DNA from: Sandaracinus sp.
GTDB lineage: Bacteria > Myxococcota_A > Polyangia > Polyangiales > Houyiibacteriaceae
Assembly: GCA_002699025.1 (NCBI GenBank)
Contig: PABA01000182.1
Coordinates: 1-64,000 of the forward strand
Direction: 5' to 3'
Length of the DNA stretch: 64,000 nt
Shown here: piece by piece, positions 17,914 through 26,554 of the stretch
Layout: the number at the start of each line of letters is the position of its first letter
Position numbering within the stretch: the stretch's first letter is position 1
Made by a program: the position numbers and the translations under genes
The notes under the pieces: model-generated
What the model was told of the DNA's origin: nothing
Seen by the model: only the letters and a program-made list of their open reading frames with translations
Databases searched by the model: none

Positions 17914-19619
17914 CGGGCGCGTCCTCGGCGGCGGGGGTTCTCGTAGACGGTGATGATCGGCACGCCGTCGTAGGTGAGCACGTGCGCGGGCTCCGTCGAG
18001 CCGAAGGCCACCCAGGCCTGGTGGTCGACCTCCGCGAAGTGCAGCTCGTGGTGCACCATCACGTAGTCGGCGCGCGCCATGCTCGGCGCCCAGCGGATGT
18101 TCCGCGGCAGCCGCCCGTCCCGGTGCAGCATGGCCCAGGCCCCGGGCGTCGTGTCGCAGAGCCAGACCGTGCCCCCGTCCGGGAGCTCCTCCTCGAAGAA
18201 GTCCACGAGGCTGCCGGTCGTGAAGCCCCAGAACTGCCGGTTCATGCCGAGGTCCGCCGCGCCGGGCGCGCCGCCGGCGAGGACCGTGTAGTGCGAGAGG
18301 CCGAAGGGGTGGCTGTGGTGGGTCTCGAGGGCGAGGGGCGCGATCAGCACGCCGGCGACCACCAGCCGCGCGAGGTGCCGGGCCGCCGGGAGCCGCTTGC
18401 CGAGGCCGTGGCGGAAGAGGTGCGCGACCCGCCAGAAGCCGAGCCCCGCGTAGAGGCAGAGGAAGGGGTAGGCGGGGAACCAGTGCTTGGTCGCCCCGAA
18501 GATCGGCGTCGAGGGGAGCGCGATCATCACCATGGGCGCGAGCATGGCGCCGACCAGGAGCACGTCCGTATGGGCCGCGTCCGCCTTCGCCTCGCCCTTC
18601 GGCCAGACGCGGCGCGCGAGGGGCGCCGGCAAGAGCGCCCGGAGCCGCTGGCCGAGCCCGAGCGCGGCGAGCACGAGCGTCGTCAGCGGCACCGTGAAGA
18701 GGGTCAGCACGAAGGGGTAGGCCACCGGGAAGGGGGGCTCGAAGTACGTCGTGCCGAAGTAGGCGATGTTGTAGTACTCGTGGCTCAGGTGGAAGCGCGC
18801 GTACCACCCGAAGCGCTCGAGGGTGGTCGAGAGGTCCCAGAGCCAGGGCCAGGTCGCGATGAAGATCGGCGGCCCGAGGATCGTCAGCGAGATCATCCAC
18901 CAGGGGCGGGTGGAGAGCCGCGAGGGCACGTGCTCGCCGCGCTTGCGCATGCCGCGCACGCCGAGGCTCATCCACGCGAAGTGGATCAGGAAGATCCCCG
19001 GGAGCACCCAGCTGTTGTGCTTCGTCGCGAGCCCGAGCCCCCACGCGAGGCCGACGCCGATCACCCACCAGCGGCTCGTGAGCGCGCGCCAGTAGGCGTA
19101 CACGCAGAAGGTGATCGCGAGCACGATCGGGATGTCGAAGCAGTCGAGGTGCGCGTGGTAGAAGGGCCGCGGCATCAGCGCGTAGGCCACGGCCGCGAAG
19201 GCGCCCGCCTGCCGCCCGAAGACGCGCGCCCCGAAGATGTAGAGCAGCCAGAGGAGCAGCCCGGCGCTCAGCATGCCCGGGAAGCGGAAGGCCGCGGCGT
19301 CGCTCGGGAAGAGGCCGTCGCCGCCGTCCTCCTTCGCGTGCTCGTGGAGCCGCCAGGAGATCGCGAAGAGCCCCTTCACCAGGCCCGGGTGCTCGTGGTT
19401 GTAGTCCCAGGCCTCGTCGATGGCCTCCTTGCGCATCGCCGCCGGGCGGTCCTCGAGGAAGAGCTCCATCCAGCGGCCGTAGTCCTGCGCCGCCGCCACG
19501 TAGAAGCTCTCGTCGCGGGACATGGCGAGGTCCGCCGAGCCCGCGAGGAGCAGCGCGACGTAGGCCGTGGCGAGGGCCGCGCCGAGCAGGTGGTCGAGCA
19601 GGCCGATGCGCGGCTTCAC
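17910..19619 (-). CDS. GT-C membrane glycosyltransferase, PMT/ArnT-like
   Basis: A 569-residue polytopic protein with about ten or more membrane segments. The first periplasmic loop carries the acidic pair of this superfamily in MSRDESFYV (residues near 33-41), and a PRPFYHAHLDCFD segment follows in the next loop, as in the dolichyl-phosphate-mannose protein mannosyltransferase/ArnT group. Such enzymes move a sugar from a polyprenyl-phosphate donor onto a protein or lipid acceptor on the periplasmic face. The donor and acceptor are unknown. The start GTG overlaps the upstream stop (GTGA), and its stop overlaps the downstream lipoprotein start. Confidence 0.85.
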   Translation of the reverse strand: MKPRIGLLDHLLGAALATAYVALLLAGSADLAMSRDESFYVAAAQDYGRWMELFLEDRPAAMRKEAIDEAWDYNHEHPGLVKGLFAISWRLHEHAKEDGGDGLFPSDAAAFRFPGMLSAGLLLWLLYIFGARVFGRQAGAFAAVAYALMPRPFYHAHLDCFDIPIVLAITFCVYAYWRALTSRWWVIGVGLAWGLGLATKHNSWVLPGIFLIHFAWMSLGVRGMRKRGEHVPSRLSTRPWWMISLTILGPPIFIATWPWLWDLSTTLERFGWYARFHLSHEYYNIAYFGTTYFEPPFPVAYPFVLTLFTVPLTTLVLAALGLGQRLRALLPAPLARRVWPKGEAKADAAHTDVLLVGAMLAPMVMIALPSTPIFGATKHWFPAYPFLCLYAGLGFWRVAHLFRHGLGKRLPAARHLARLVVAGVLIAPLALETHHSHPFGLSHYTVLAGGAPGAADLGMNRQFWGFTTGSLVDFFEEELPDGGTVWLCDTTPGAWAMLHRDGRLPRNIRWAPSMARADYVMVHHELHFAEVDHQAWVAFGSTEPAHVLTYDGVPIITVYENPRRRGRAR

Positions 19620-20761
19620 GGGCGCGCCTCCAGGGCCTCGGTGATCGACGGCGGCCGGGCCGCGGAGAAGTCCGGCCCGTCCTCGACCTCTCGCCGCGGG
19701 CCGCGGGTGGTGGCGGCCCAGCAGAGCGTGCGGAGGTGCGGATCGTCCGCGCGCACCTCGACGCTCACGTCGCCGGTCGACGCGCCCGTGCCGAGCGGAT
19801 CGGTCTCGGCCTCGAGGCGCTTCCAGCCGTCCCCGTCGCGGTGGACGAGGCGCCCGACCTCGCGATCGTCGATCAGGACGCGGGCCTCGACGGGCCCGTG
19901 ATCCATCGAGCGCTCGTGGACGTAGTAGAGGCCCGCGTAGAAGACGAGGCGCTCGCCGAGGGGCACGTCCTCGAAGGTCGTGCGGACGACGTCCCCGGCG
20001 GCCGGGTGCTGCCAGACGCAGTGGCGCGGCTGCTGGTCGAGGTCCTCGACGACGGTCTCGCCGACGAAGAGCCAGGGCTGGGGCCCGCAATGCCAGCGCT
20101 CGGCCGGCCAGAGCGGGCCGCGCCCGAGGCCGCCCCCGTCGGCGCCGCGCGCCTGCCAGCGGCAGCTCCGCTCGCCGATCTTCACGCTCGCCTGCCGCAG
20201 GTGCGACACGAAGTCGTAGCGCACGGGGCTCGGCCCGAGGTCCCAGCGGCGGACGGTGAGCGCCCCATGGGTCTCGAGCAGGGCCGGCTCCTGCTCACGC
20301 AGCGCGCGCGCCCAGGGGCTCGCCTGCCCGCCCACGGAGATCTCCCAGACGCGCTCGAAGGGGGCGAGATCGCTCCGCCCGGCGTGCGCCAGCGGGAGCC
20401 TTTGCCCGAGGTGGAGCCGGAGCAGCGGGTCGGCCCAGGCGGGCCCCACGACCACCGTGTCGCCCTCCTCCCAGGCCCCGTCGACGAACGCCGCCGCGGC
20501 CTCCCAGTCGCCCTCCGGCGGGACCCGCGCCCGGATGACCGCATGCCCGACGAGCTCGTAGAGCACGACCAGGGCCATCAGCCACCAGGGCCACTGCTTC
20601 CAGGACAGCCGGAGCGCCTTGGCGTCGCGTGGCGCGTGGTCCTGCGGAACGCCGGCGTGGGGCTCCACGGCCTCGTCGCTCATGGAGCCGGAGGTCAGGT
20701 CCGCGAGCCCGGGCGCGGAGCTGCGCTCGCGCTCCGCGCCGCTCTCGTCGGGCGAGGCCAA
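19616..20761 (-). CDS. Single-pass membrane protein of unknown function in a GT-C operon
   Basis: A 381-residue protein. A polar N-terminus of about 55 residues precedes one hydrophobic segment (WPWWLMALVVLYELVGHAVI); the rest should be periplasmic. It has several Trp and Cys residues and a segment that reads like a sugar-binding or jelly-roll sandwich (RLVFYAGLYYVHERSM, EVRADDPHLRTL). Positions 65-130 (ARVPPEGDWEAAAAFV, VVVGPAWADPLL) resemble the soluble tail of GT-C enzymes such as ArnT/GtrB-type proteins, as if a split partner of the next gene. Function not established. An alternative start is the ATG at 20683. Confidence 0.75.
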   Translation of the reverse strand: MASPDESGAERERSSAPGLADLTSGSMSDEAVEPHAGVPQDHAPRDAKALRLSWKQWPWWLMALVVLYELVGHAVIRARVPPEGDWEAAAAFVDGAWEEGDTVVVGPAWADPLLRLHLGQRLPLAHAGRSDLAPFERVWEISVGGQASPWARALREQEPALLETHGALTVRRWDLGPSPVRYDFVSHLRQASVKIGERSCRWQARGADGGGLGRGPLWPAERWHCGPQPWLFVGETVVEDLDQQPRHCVWQHPAAGDVVRTTFEDVPLGERLVFYAGLYYVHERSMDHGPVEARVLIDDREVGRLVHRDGDGWKRLEAETDPLGTGASTGDVSVEVRADDPHLRTLCWAATTRGPRREVEDGPDFSAARPPSITEALEARP

Positions 20762-20839
20762 AGCCCCCGGATGGTAGGCAACGGGCCGCCCCGCGCAAGG
20801 GAGCGGCCCGGCCTCGAGGCAGCGTCGGCGCGAGCGTCT

Positions 20840-20868
20840 GCACGAGCGCCCGGCGGGCGCGCTCGTGC
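20840..20868 (-). terminator. Hairpin downstream of the VWA gene
   Basis: An inverted repeat GCACGAGCGCCC ... GGGCGC-GC-TCGTGC with a 3-base loop and a 2-base bulge begins eight bases after the VWA stop. A strong stem without a clear U-tract, as is common in high-GC genomes. It is also between that gene and the next operon's promoter. Confidence 0.5.
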
Positions 20869-20875
20869 CCCGCCA

Positions 20876-23845
20876 TCACTCCATCGGGATGCAGGTCCAG
20901 TCGAGGTTGGTCTCGGTGAGGACCGGGGCCTCGGTGCGGTCGACGCTGCCGGAGAGGATCGCCGTCATCTGCAGGTAGGGCAGGTTCGAAGGCAGGCCCG
21001 CCGCGCGCAGCCGGTCGTCGAGGTTCACGGGCGGCGACATGACCTCCGTCGGCACGACGAAGCGCATGGGCGTCGCCGCCGCGAGGCCGGCCTCCGTGGC
21101 CGCCGTGCGGAACTCGAAGGCGATCGTCGTGGAGCTCGGCGTGGACGCCGTCCAGGTGAAGTCACCCCAGCTCGGACGGGTCGGCGGGATCTCGCAGGTC
21201 GAGGTCGCGTCGTAGACCCGCCAGTAGGAGCCGGTGACCGGCGGGCAGGGGAACGAGCCCGTCACGGTCGCGTCCGGATCGGTCTGCAGCTCGAGGCAGG
21301 CCGCGCCGAGGAGCTCGATGGTGTCGTCGTCGACCCGGCGCCAGCCGTCGGGATCCTCGCAGGCCAGCTCACGGCCGCTGAGCCGCACCTCGCCGAAGCA
21401 GGCCACGTCCTCGTCGATCACGCCGTCCGTGTCCATCTCGCAGGAGATCTCGCCGCGGATGATCGCGGCGAGCGCCGTCTCGAGGCCCGAGGCGTCCGTG
21501 GCGACCCAGTAGGGCGCGCCCGCGGGCACGCCGACGCCCGCGTTGGCGACGTCCTGGAGGTGGCTCTCGGCGACGCCGGTGCCCACGCTGATGACGAAGG
21601 TCCGGATGCCCGCCGCGAAGCCGCGCTGCACCTGGGCCACGACCGCGTCCCGCGGCCGGCGCGCGCAGCCGTTCGGCTCGCCGTCGGTCGCCAGGATGAC
21701 GATGGGCGGCCCGTCCGCCGGCGGCGAGGCGATGATCTGGTCGTAGATCTCCTCGAGGGCCTCCGCCGTCGGCGTGCCGCCGCCCGGTCCCTGGGAGCGG
21801 TAGAAGGTGTTGATGGGCGGGAAGTTGTTCAGGATCATCGAGTCCACGCCGCGGACGGCCGACCCGCTGCACCGCCGCGAGTCGGAGAAGTGGCTCGACG
21901 TGTAGGTCTGGAGCCCGAAGCGGACCTGCTCCTCGAACTCGCCGATGATGCCGCGGTCCGTGCCCGTGCCCGAGCCGCCGACGAGGGCGTTCCGGACGGC
22001 GAGCCATCGGTTGGTCGCGCCCGGGAAGCTCCAGCCCATGGAGCCGGACTCGTCGACCAGGAACATCACGTTCGGGATGATGCGCGAGGCGCCGATCTCG
22101 ACCGTCGCGCAGGCCGGGACGGCCGGCGGGATGACGATGCGGACGGGCTTCTCGTAGGCGACCGTCGAGTCGTTGTAGAGGACGCGGATCCAGAACTCGT
22201 AGACCTGGGCCACGGAGGTCCCCTCGACCACGTCGTTCCGGAAGCTGACCTCGAAGTTGGTGTCCGTGCCGGGGAGGCAGCCGAGGAAGCGCGCGCCGCT
22301 GAAGCTGTTGCAGCTCCCGCGCGGGCCGACCGAGCGGGCGACGATGGACTCGACGAAGTCGCACTCGTCGAAGCCGGGCGTCGCCGGGTTGTCGAAGCAC
22401 TCCGCGGAGACGTCGACGCGCGAGTAGTCGGCGAGCTCCCGGACGGCATTGACGACCGTGCTGTCGAGGCCCGAGCCGTTCGAGGGGATGCTGAAGATGA
22501 AGGGGGCGCCGGCGGCGTTCACCGAGTTGGTCGCGAAGGACAGGCCCTGGAGGTCCTGCATCACGTAGGGGTGGCGGCCGCTCGACTCGATCGAGATGAC
22601 CTTCACGCCCCGGTCGACCAGCGACGTCACGGCCTGCGAGGCCGACGCCGCGATGGTGCCGATGCCGCCCGTGTAGTTGTAGGCGCCGATGGTGCCGTTG
22701 TGGAACGGCGCGTCCGTGAAGAGGATGACCACCGGGATCGCGTCCGGCCGGAAGCAGGGGTAGCCCCATCGCCCGGCGGGGCAGCCGCCGCGCGCGCCGA
22801 GATAACCGCCGAGGCCATTGCCCGTCGCGACGGCGTAGAGGGCCTGCGACTGGGACTCGGGCCAGTCGTAGCCGTAATGCGTCGTCAGCGAGTTCACCGA
22901 CGTCTGCGCGAGCGCCGGGTTGTCCGCCATGTCCATCAGGTGGCGGTAGACGTCGTCGATGCCGGCCCAACCCCAGGGGCTGACCGGGTAGTCGTCGTGA
23001 TAGCCGACGCCGAACCAGGCGTCCGGGATCTCGCAGCGGATCGCGCCGATCACGCCGCCGCCGCAGCCGGCGATCAGCGTCCCCGAGGTGAGCCGGTTGC
23101 GGAGGTTGGCGATCTCGCCGCCCATGGACCCGGTCGTGTCCATGAGGAAGTAGACGTCGACCGTGCGCACCTGGACGTTGATCTCACAAGGGTCGATCTC
23201 GACCGGACCGCCGAAGGGGAGCTCGTGGTAGATGCCGGGCGGCGTCCCATCGGGCGGGCAGCCGAAGTACTCCTCCACGCCGGGCGTGCGCGGGCAGTCG
23301 TCGGCGAGGTCCGGGATGCCGTCCCGGTCCGTGTCCGTGCTCGTCGGCGTGCCGAGAGTGCTCGGCGGGATGGTGATGCCGGGCCCGGAAGGGTCGTACT
23401 CGACGTTGTCCGAGTTGTCCTCGGTGAGGTCGTCGTCGTCGGGCCGGTCGGTGGCGGTCGTGCAGTCCGGGTTGCAGGGGTTGCAGGTGCCGGCGGAGAA
23501 GGTGCCGAAGCCCTCGAAGGTGTACTCCTCGACGTGCTCGCAGGCGCCCCAGACGCCGTCCTGGCAGTAGCGCGTGCCGGCCCCGCAGAGCAGGTCACCG
23601 CCATCGAGGACCGGGTCCGTGTAGCAGGAGACGGGCTCGGTGCCGGGGTCGCAGGCGCAGCCCTCGGCGGGCTCGTCCGCGAAGCAGCCCGTCGGCGAGC
23701 CGAGGCCTCCGTCGCTGGCGATCGGCGCCGGGTCGATGCCGTCGAGCCCGTCGCCCCCGCCGAGGGGGGCCGGGTCGCCGTCGGCGCAGCCCGCCGCGAG
23801 GGCGACGACCACGATCCCGAGCTTGATACCGATCAACCTGTGCAT
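20876..23845 (-). CDS. Lipoprotein with two von Willebrand factor A domains
   Basis: A 989-residue protein from the ATG at 23845, which has GGAGG four bases upstream. The lipobox is in VVVALAAGC. A TSP3-like calcium loop (DTDRDGIPDLADDCPRTPG) precedes the first VWA domain, whose MIDAS motif is DTTGSM (D236). A second VWA starts at DESGSM (D598). Both DxSxS-type motifs look intact, so metal-dependent ligand binding is plausible. Many Cys residues flank the domains. It is probably displayed on the outer surface or in the periplasm. An upstream in-frame ATG at 23938 is less likely because it lacks a signal sequence next to it. Confidence 0.88.
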   Translation of the reverse strand: MHRLIGIKLGIVVVALAAGCADGDPAPLGGGDGLDGIDPAPIASDGGLGSPTGCFADEPAEGCACDPGTEPVSCYTDPVLDGGDLLCGAGTRYCQDGVWGACEHVEEYTFEGFGTFSAGTCNPCNPDCTTATDRPDDDDLTEDNSDNVEYDPSGPGITIPPSTLGTPTSTDTDRDGIPDLADDCPRTPGVEEYFGCPPDGTPPGIYHELPFGGPVEIDPCEINVQVRTVDVYFLMDTTGSMGGEIANLRNRLTSGTLIAGCGGGVIGAIRCEIPDAWFGVGYHDDYPVSPWGWAGIDDVYRHLMDMADNPALAQTSVNSLTTHYGYDWPESQSQALYAVATGNGLGGYLGARGGCPAGRWGYPCFRPDAIPVVILFTDAPFHNGTIGAYNYTGGIGTIAASASQAVTSLVDRGVKVISIESSGRHPYVMQDLQGLSFATNSVNAAGAPFIFSIPSNGSGLDSTVVNAVRELADYSRVDVSAECFDNPATPGFDECDFVESIVARSVGPRGSCNSFSGARFLGCLPGTDTNFEVSFRNDVVEGTSVAQVYEFWIRVLYNDSTVAYEKPVRIVIPPAVPACATVEIGASRIIPNVMFLVDESGSMGWSFPGATNRWLAVRNALVGGSGTGTDRGIIGEFEEQVRFGLQTYTSSHFSDSRRCSGSAVRGVDSMILNNFPPINTFYRSQGPGGGTPTAEALEEIYDQIIASPPADGPPIVILATDGEPNGCARRPRDAVVAQVQRGFAAGIRTFVISVGTGVAESHLQDVANAGVGVPAGAPYWVATDASGLETALAAIIRGEISCEMDTDGVIDEDVACFGEVRLSGRELACEDPDGWRRVDDDTIELLGAACLELQTDPDATVTGSFPCPPVTGSYWRVYDATSTCEIPPTRPSWGDFTWTASTPSSTTIAFEFRTAATEAGLAAATPMRFVVPTEVMSPPVNLDDRLRAAGLPSNLPYLQMTAILSGSVDRTEAPVLTETNLDWTCIPME

Positions 23846-23913
23846 TGCGCCTCCGAGTGGGGAGCGTCGCGACCCCCGTCCAATCGCGTCCTGCTCCTCG
23901 GGCGAGAGGAAGA

Positions 23914-23930
23914 TTGCAACTTTCATTCCC
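23914..23930 (-). promoter_or_regulatory. Possible sigma-54-type -24/-12 element
   Basis: On the minus strand GGGAAT-N5-TTGCA has the invariant GG and GC spaced ten bases apart as sigma-54 promoters require, but matches only half of the -24 box. It lies about 70 bases before the VWA start in the most AT-rich patch of the surrounding DNA. An inverted repeat GTCAGG-N2-CCTGAC lies upstream near 23968. Confidence 0.25.
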
Positions 23931-24029
23931 TGGCGCACAGATCGGAAACCATTGATGTTTTGTCGGGTCAGGCCCCTGACGAATTGCGAGGCTACGAAAA
24001 AAGTGCGGACCGTTCGCCAGGCGATCGGC

Positions 24030-25058
24030 TCAGGTCGCGTCGCTGACGCAGGTCATGGCCCCGTCTTCCGTGAGCGAGCCGCAGATGCCGGGCGGGGTGC
24101 AGTCCTGGACGACGTCGCAGTCGCCCGCCGTCGGCACGCATTCGACGAGCCCATCGCCGTACACGTCGGCGCACTCGAATCCGCTCGGGCAGCTGATCAT
24201 CTCGCCGGCGCACGGGCCCTGCGCCTGGCAGGCGCCCGCGGACTCCGGCGTCGTGCCACAGACCTCGCCCGGGCAGTCCATGAAGGTGTCGCAGTCGCCG
24301 CCGTTGGCGCGGCACTCGCTCTCGCCATCACCGTCGACGTCCACGCAGCTGAAGAAGGGCGGGCAGGCGTCGAAGGTCTCGCAGGCCCGGTAGACACGCT
24401 GGCAGTAAGGCTGCGCGACCTGCTGGTCGAGCTCGTTGCAGAAGTAGCCGAAGGGGCAGGCCGGGCTCTCGGGATCGCAGGGCACGCGGCGGTTCACGCA
24501 GCTGCCCTCGTCGCAAGAGTGGCCGGCCGGGCAGTCGCGGCTGTCGTTGCAGCCTCCGTCCGCCTTGCGACATACCGGCGGGATCGTCCCCGTGAAGCAC
24601 TCGCTGCCCTCGGCGCAGTCGCCGGGGGCGCCGCAAGGGAGCCCGCCGAGCTGGCAAGTGTTGCGGCCGCATCCGTCGGGCAGGCACGCGGTCCCGTCCC
24701 CGCACTCGCTCGAGTCCTCGCACTCGAAGACGTCGCAGAGGCAGAGGTCGTAGACGCCCGCGTCGTCGAAGCAGGACTCGATGCTTCCTGCATCGAGGGG
24801 TCCGACGTCGGGGATCGAGAAGCCCGAGTCGGTGCCCGCGTCGACCTCGCCGCCGCCGTCCATCTCTTCCCCGCCGCCATCCAGCCCGCCGCCGGCGTCC
24901 ATGCCGTCCCCGGCGTCCATCTCGTCGCCACCCGCGTCCCGGCCACCCGCGTCCCGTCCCGGAGGCGGAGTGGAGTCGTCGCCGCAGGCCGCGGCGGTCA
25001 GGACGAGGGAGAGGGAGAGCAGCGCATGGCTCGGCAGCGCGTGGTTCAGCCGTCGCAA
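24030..25058 (-). CDS. Cys-rich lipoprotein
   Basis: A 342-residue protein. The start is a TTG at 25058, supported by GGAGGATCCG immediately before it and an overlap of 13 bases with the upstream gene's stop. A signal peptide ends in LTAAAC, followed by an Asp/Gly-rich linker (DAGG, DGGG repeats to about residue 75). The remainder has more than 30 Cys residues in short modules of the type C..D.DC..G..C, like the small disulfide-bonded repeats frequent in myxobacterial surface proteins. Likely structural or adhesive; no enzyme motif. Confidence 0.8.
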   Translation of the reverse strand: MRRLNHALPSHALLSLSLVLTAAACGDDSTPPPGRDAGGRDAGGDEMDAGDGMDAGGGLDGGGEEMDGGGEVDAGTDSGFSIPDVGPLDAGSIESCFDDAGVYDLCLCDVFECEDSSECGDGTACLPDGCGRNTCQLGGLPCGAPGDCAEGSECFTGTIPPVCRKADGGCNDSRDCPAGHSCDEGSCVNRRVPCDPESPACPFGYFCNELDQQVAQPYCQRVYRACETFDACPPFFSCVDVDGDGESECRANGGDCDTFMDCPGEVCGTTPESAGACQAQGPCAGEMISCPSGFECADVYGDGLVECVPTAGDCDVVQDCTPPGICGSLTEDGAMTCVSDAT

Positions 25059-26356
25059 CGGATCCTCCGGACGAAGGTGTCGGTCCCGTCCTCGGAGTCG
25101 CTCGCCCAGCCGACGAGGATCGCCGTGCCGTCGAGGCTCACCGCGACGGTGACGGGTCCGCCCGTCGCGGTGGTCGGGTCCAGGTCGAAGGTCTCGACGA
25201 CCTGGCCGCGGATGTTCGTGAAGGCGAGCCGGATCGTCGGCCCGTCGAGGCCCTCGGTCTCAAGCCCGCGGTACGCGATGACGAAGCCACCGGCGAAGGC
25301 ACCGATGCCTGGGTCGCGGCCCGTGTCGAGGTCGGTGATGACGGCCTCCACGCCGACGGGCGTGCCGGTCTCGTCGAGCTGGCGGAAGCGCACCTCCTGG
25401 CGCGAGCCGCCGCCGCCCACGTCGACGTCGAAGACCACGCCGAGGAGCCCGTCCGGGGTCCCGGCGACCGCGGTGGTGCCCGCCGCGTCACCGCCCTCGT
25501 CGACCTGGATGGCCGCCGCCGTCGGGGCCCCACTCGCACCCAGGGGCCGGAGCTGCACCGTGTCCGGATCGTCGCCCGGCGTGAGGTTCGCCCAGACCAG
25601 CGCCGCCCCGTCCCCGAAGGAGCTCATCGCGGGCAGGAGCACGGGGCTCGGCCCGACCTCCGCCGGCGTCCCGGCGGCGGCACCGGAGGCGTCGAGCGCG
25701 ACGGACTGCAGGATCCGCGAGCCCATCGTGTCGTCCTCGACGAAGGCCGCCACCACGCCGGTGGAGGTCCGCGCGAGGGCGACGTTGTCGTGGGCGACGG
25801 TCCGCCCGCCGTCCGTGATCTCGAGGCTCTCGGCCGTCGGGCTCCCGCTCGCATCGAGCAGGCGCGTGCGCACCTCGAAGCCGCTCTCGCCGGCGTTGTC
25901 GTGCCAGCCGAGCACGAAGCCGCCATCCCGCCGCGCCAGCGCCGGCGCGCGCTGGCTGGCGAAGTCGTCCGTGACCTGCTGCTGCTCGCCGATCTCGCCC
26001 GTGCTGGGCACCCAGCGCAGGAAGAGGTCGTCGAAGACCCCGCCGTTGTGCACCCAGGCCGCGACGAAGCCCCCCTCGCCGCCCGCCACGGCCACCCGCC
26101 GATCGCGACGCCGCGCGTCCGCGAAGAGCGGGAAGAGGTCGCCCTCGTCCGTGCTGCACTCGCCGGGCGTGATCAGCCCCCCGTCGCCCGGGTCACCGGC
26201 GTCTGGGTCCGTGCCGCCGTCCGGGTCCTCGCCGCCATCTGGCTCGACGCCCGTGTCGCGCCGCACGGACGCGTCCCGCGGCGGCGGATCCACGTCGTCG
26301 TCTCCGCAGGCCCCGAGGAGGGCGAGCGCGGTCAGAAAGGCCGAGAAGCGAAGCAT
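25046..26356 (-). CDS. Lipoprotein with repeated beta-strand segments
   Basis: A 436-residue protein with a lipobox (ALALLGAC, Cys17) and an Asp/Pro/Gly linker to about residue 60. The remaining sequence is built from repeated segments such as GGFVAAWVHN, GGFVLGWHDN, GVVAAFVEDD and GGFVIAYRG, roughly 45-60 residues apart, which look like blades of a propeller. No catalytic residues are evident. It is the first gene of the pair with the Cys-rich lipoprotein. Confidence 0.78.
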   Translation of the reverse strand: MLRFSAFLTALALLGACGDDDVDPPPRDASVRRDTGVEPDGGEDPDGGTDPDAGDPGDGGLITPGECSTDEGDLFPLFADARRRDRRVAVAGGEGGFVAAWVHNGGVFDDLFLRWVPSTGEIGEQQQVTDDFASQRAPALARRDGGFVLGWHDNAGESGFEVRTRLLDASGSPTAESLEITDGGRTVAHDNVALARTSTGVVAAFVEDDTMGSRILQSVALDASGAAAGTPAEVGPSPVLLPAMSSFGDGAALVWANLTPGDDPDTVQLRPLGASGAPTAAAIQVDEGGDAAGTTAVAGTPDGLLGVVFDVDVGGGGSRQEVRFRQLDETGTPVGVEAVITDLDTGRDPGIGAFAGGFVIAYRGLETEGLDGPTIRLAFTNIRGQVVETFDLDPTTATGGPVTVAVSLDGTAILVGWASDSEDGTDTFVRRIRCDG

Positions 26357-26554
26357 CGAACTCCCGAGGTCGTGCGCCCGGCCGAGCGGGCGCGGCTCCC
26401 GAATCGTACGCCGCGCCGCCCCGAGAGGGCGAATTGTCGCGACCTACGGGCCCAGCATAGCCCGAGCCCGGCGTGGGGGTGCAACGATCCCGCGCGATTG
26501 GAACGCCCGCCGAGCGCGCTTGCGGAGGGGCCCTCGCCAACCCAGCCTCTCTCC

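Noticed and set aside
20965-20985. tRNA T-loop-like GGTTCGAAG
   Set aside because: It lies inside the VWA coding region, with no cloverleaf arms around it. No tRNA or rRNA was found elsewhere.
19736-24046. Very long plus-strand open frame of about 1,400 codons
   Set aside because: It lies opposite the VWA lipoprotein and PMT-like operon, has low-complexity Arg/Ala/Val/Glu composition and no domain; typical antisense frame in very GC-rich coding DNA.
26357-26554. Sigma-54 promoter upstream of the propeller-like lipoprotein
   Set aside because: A TTGCA is present on the minus strand near 26480, but the GG needed at the correct spacing is missing.
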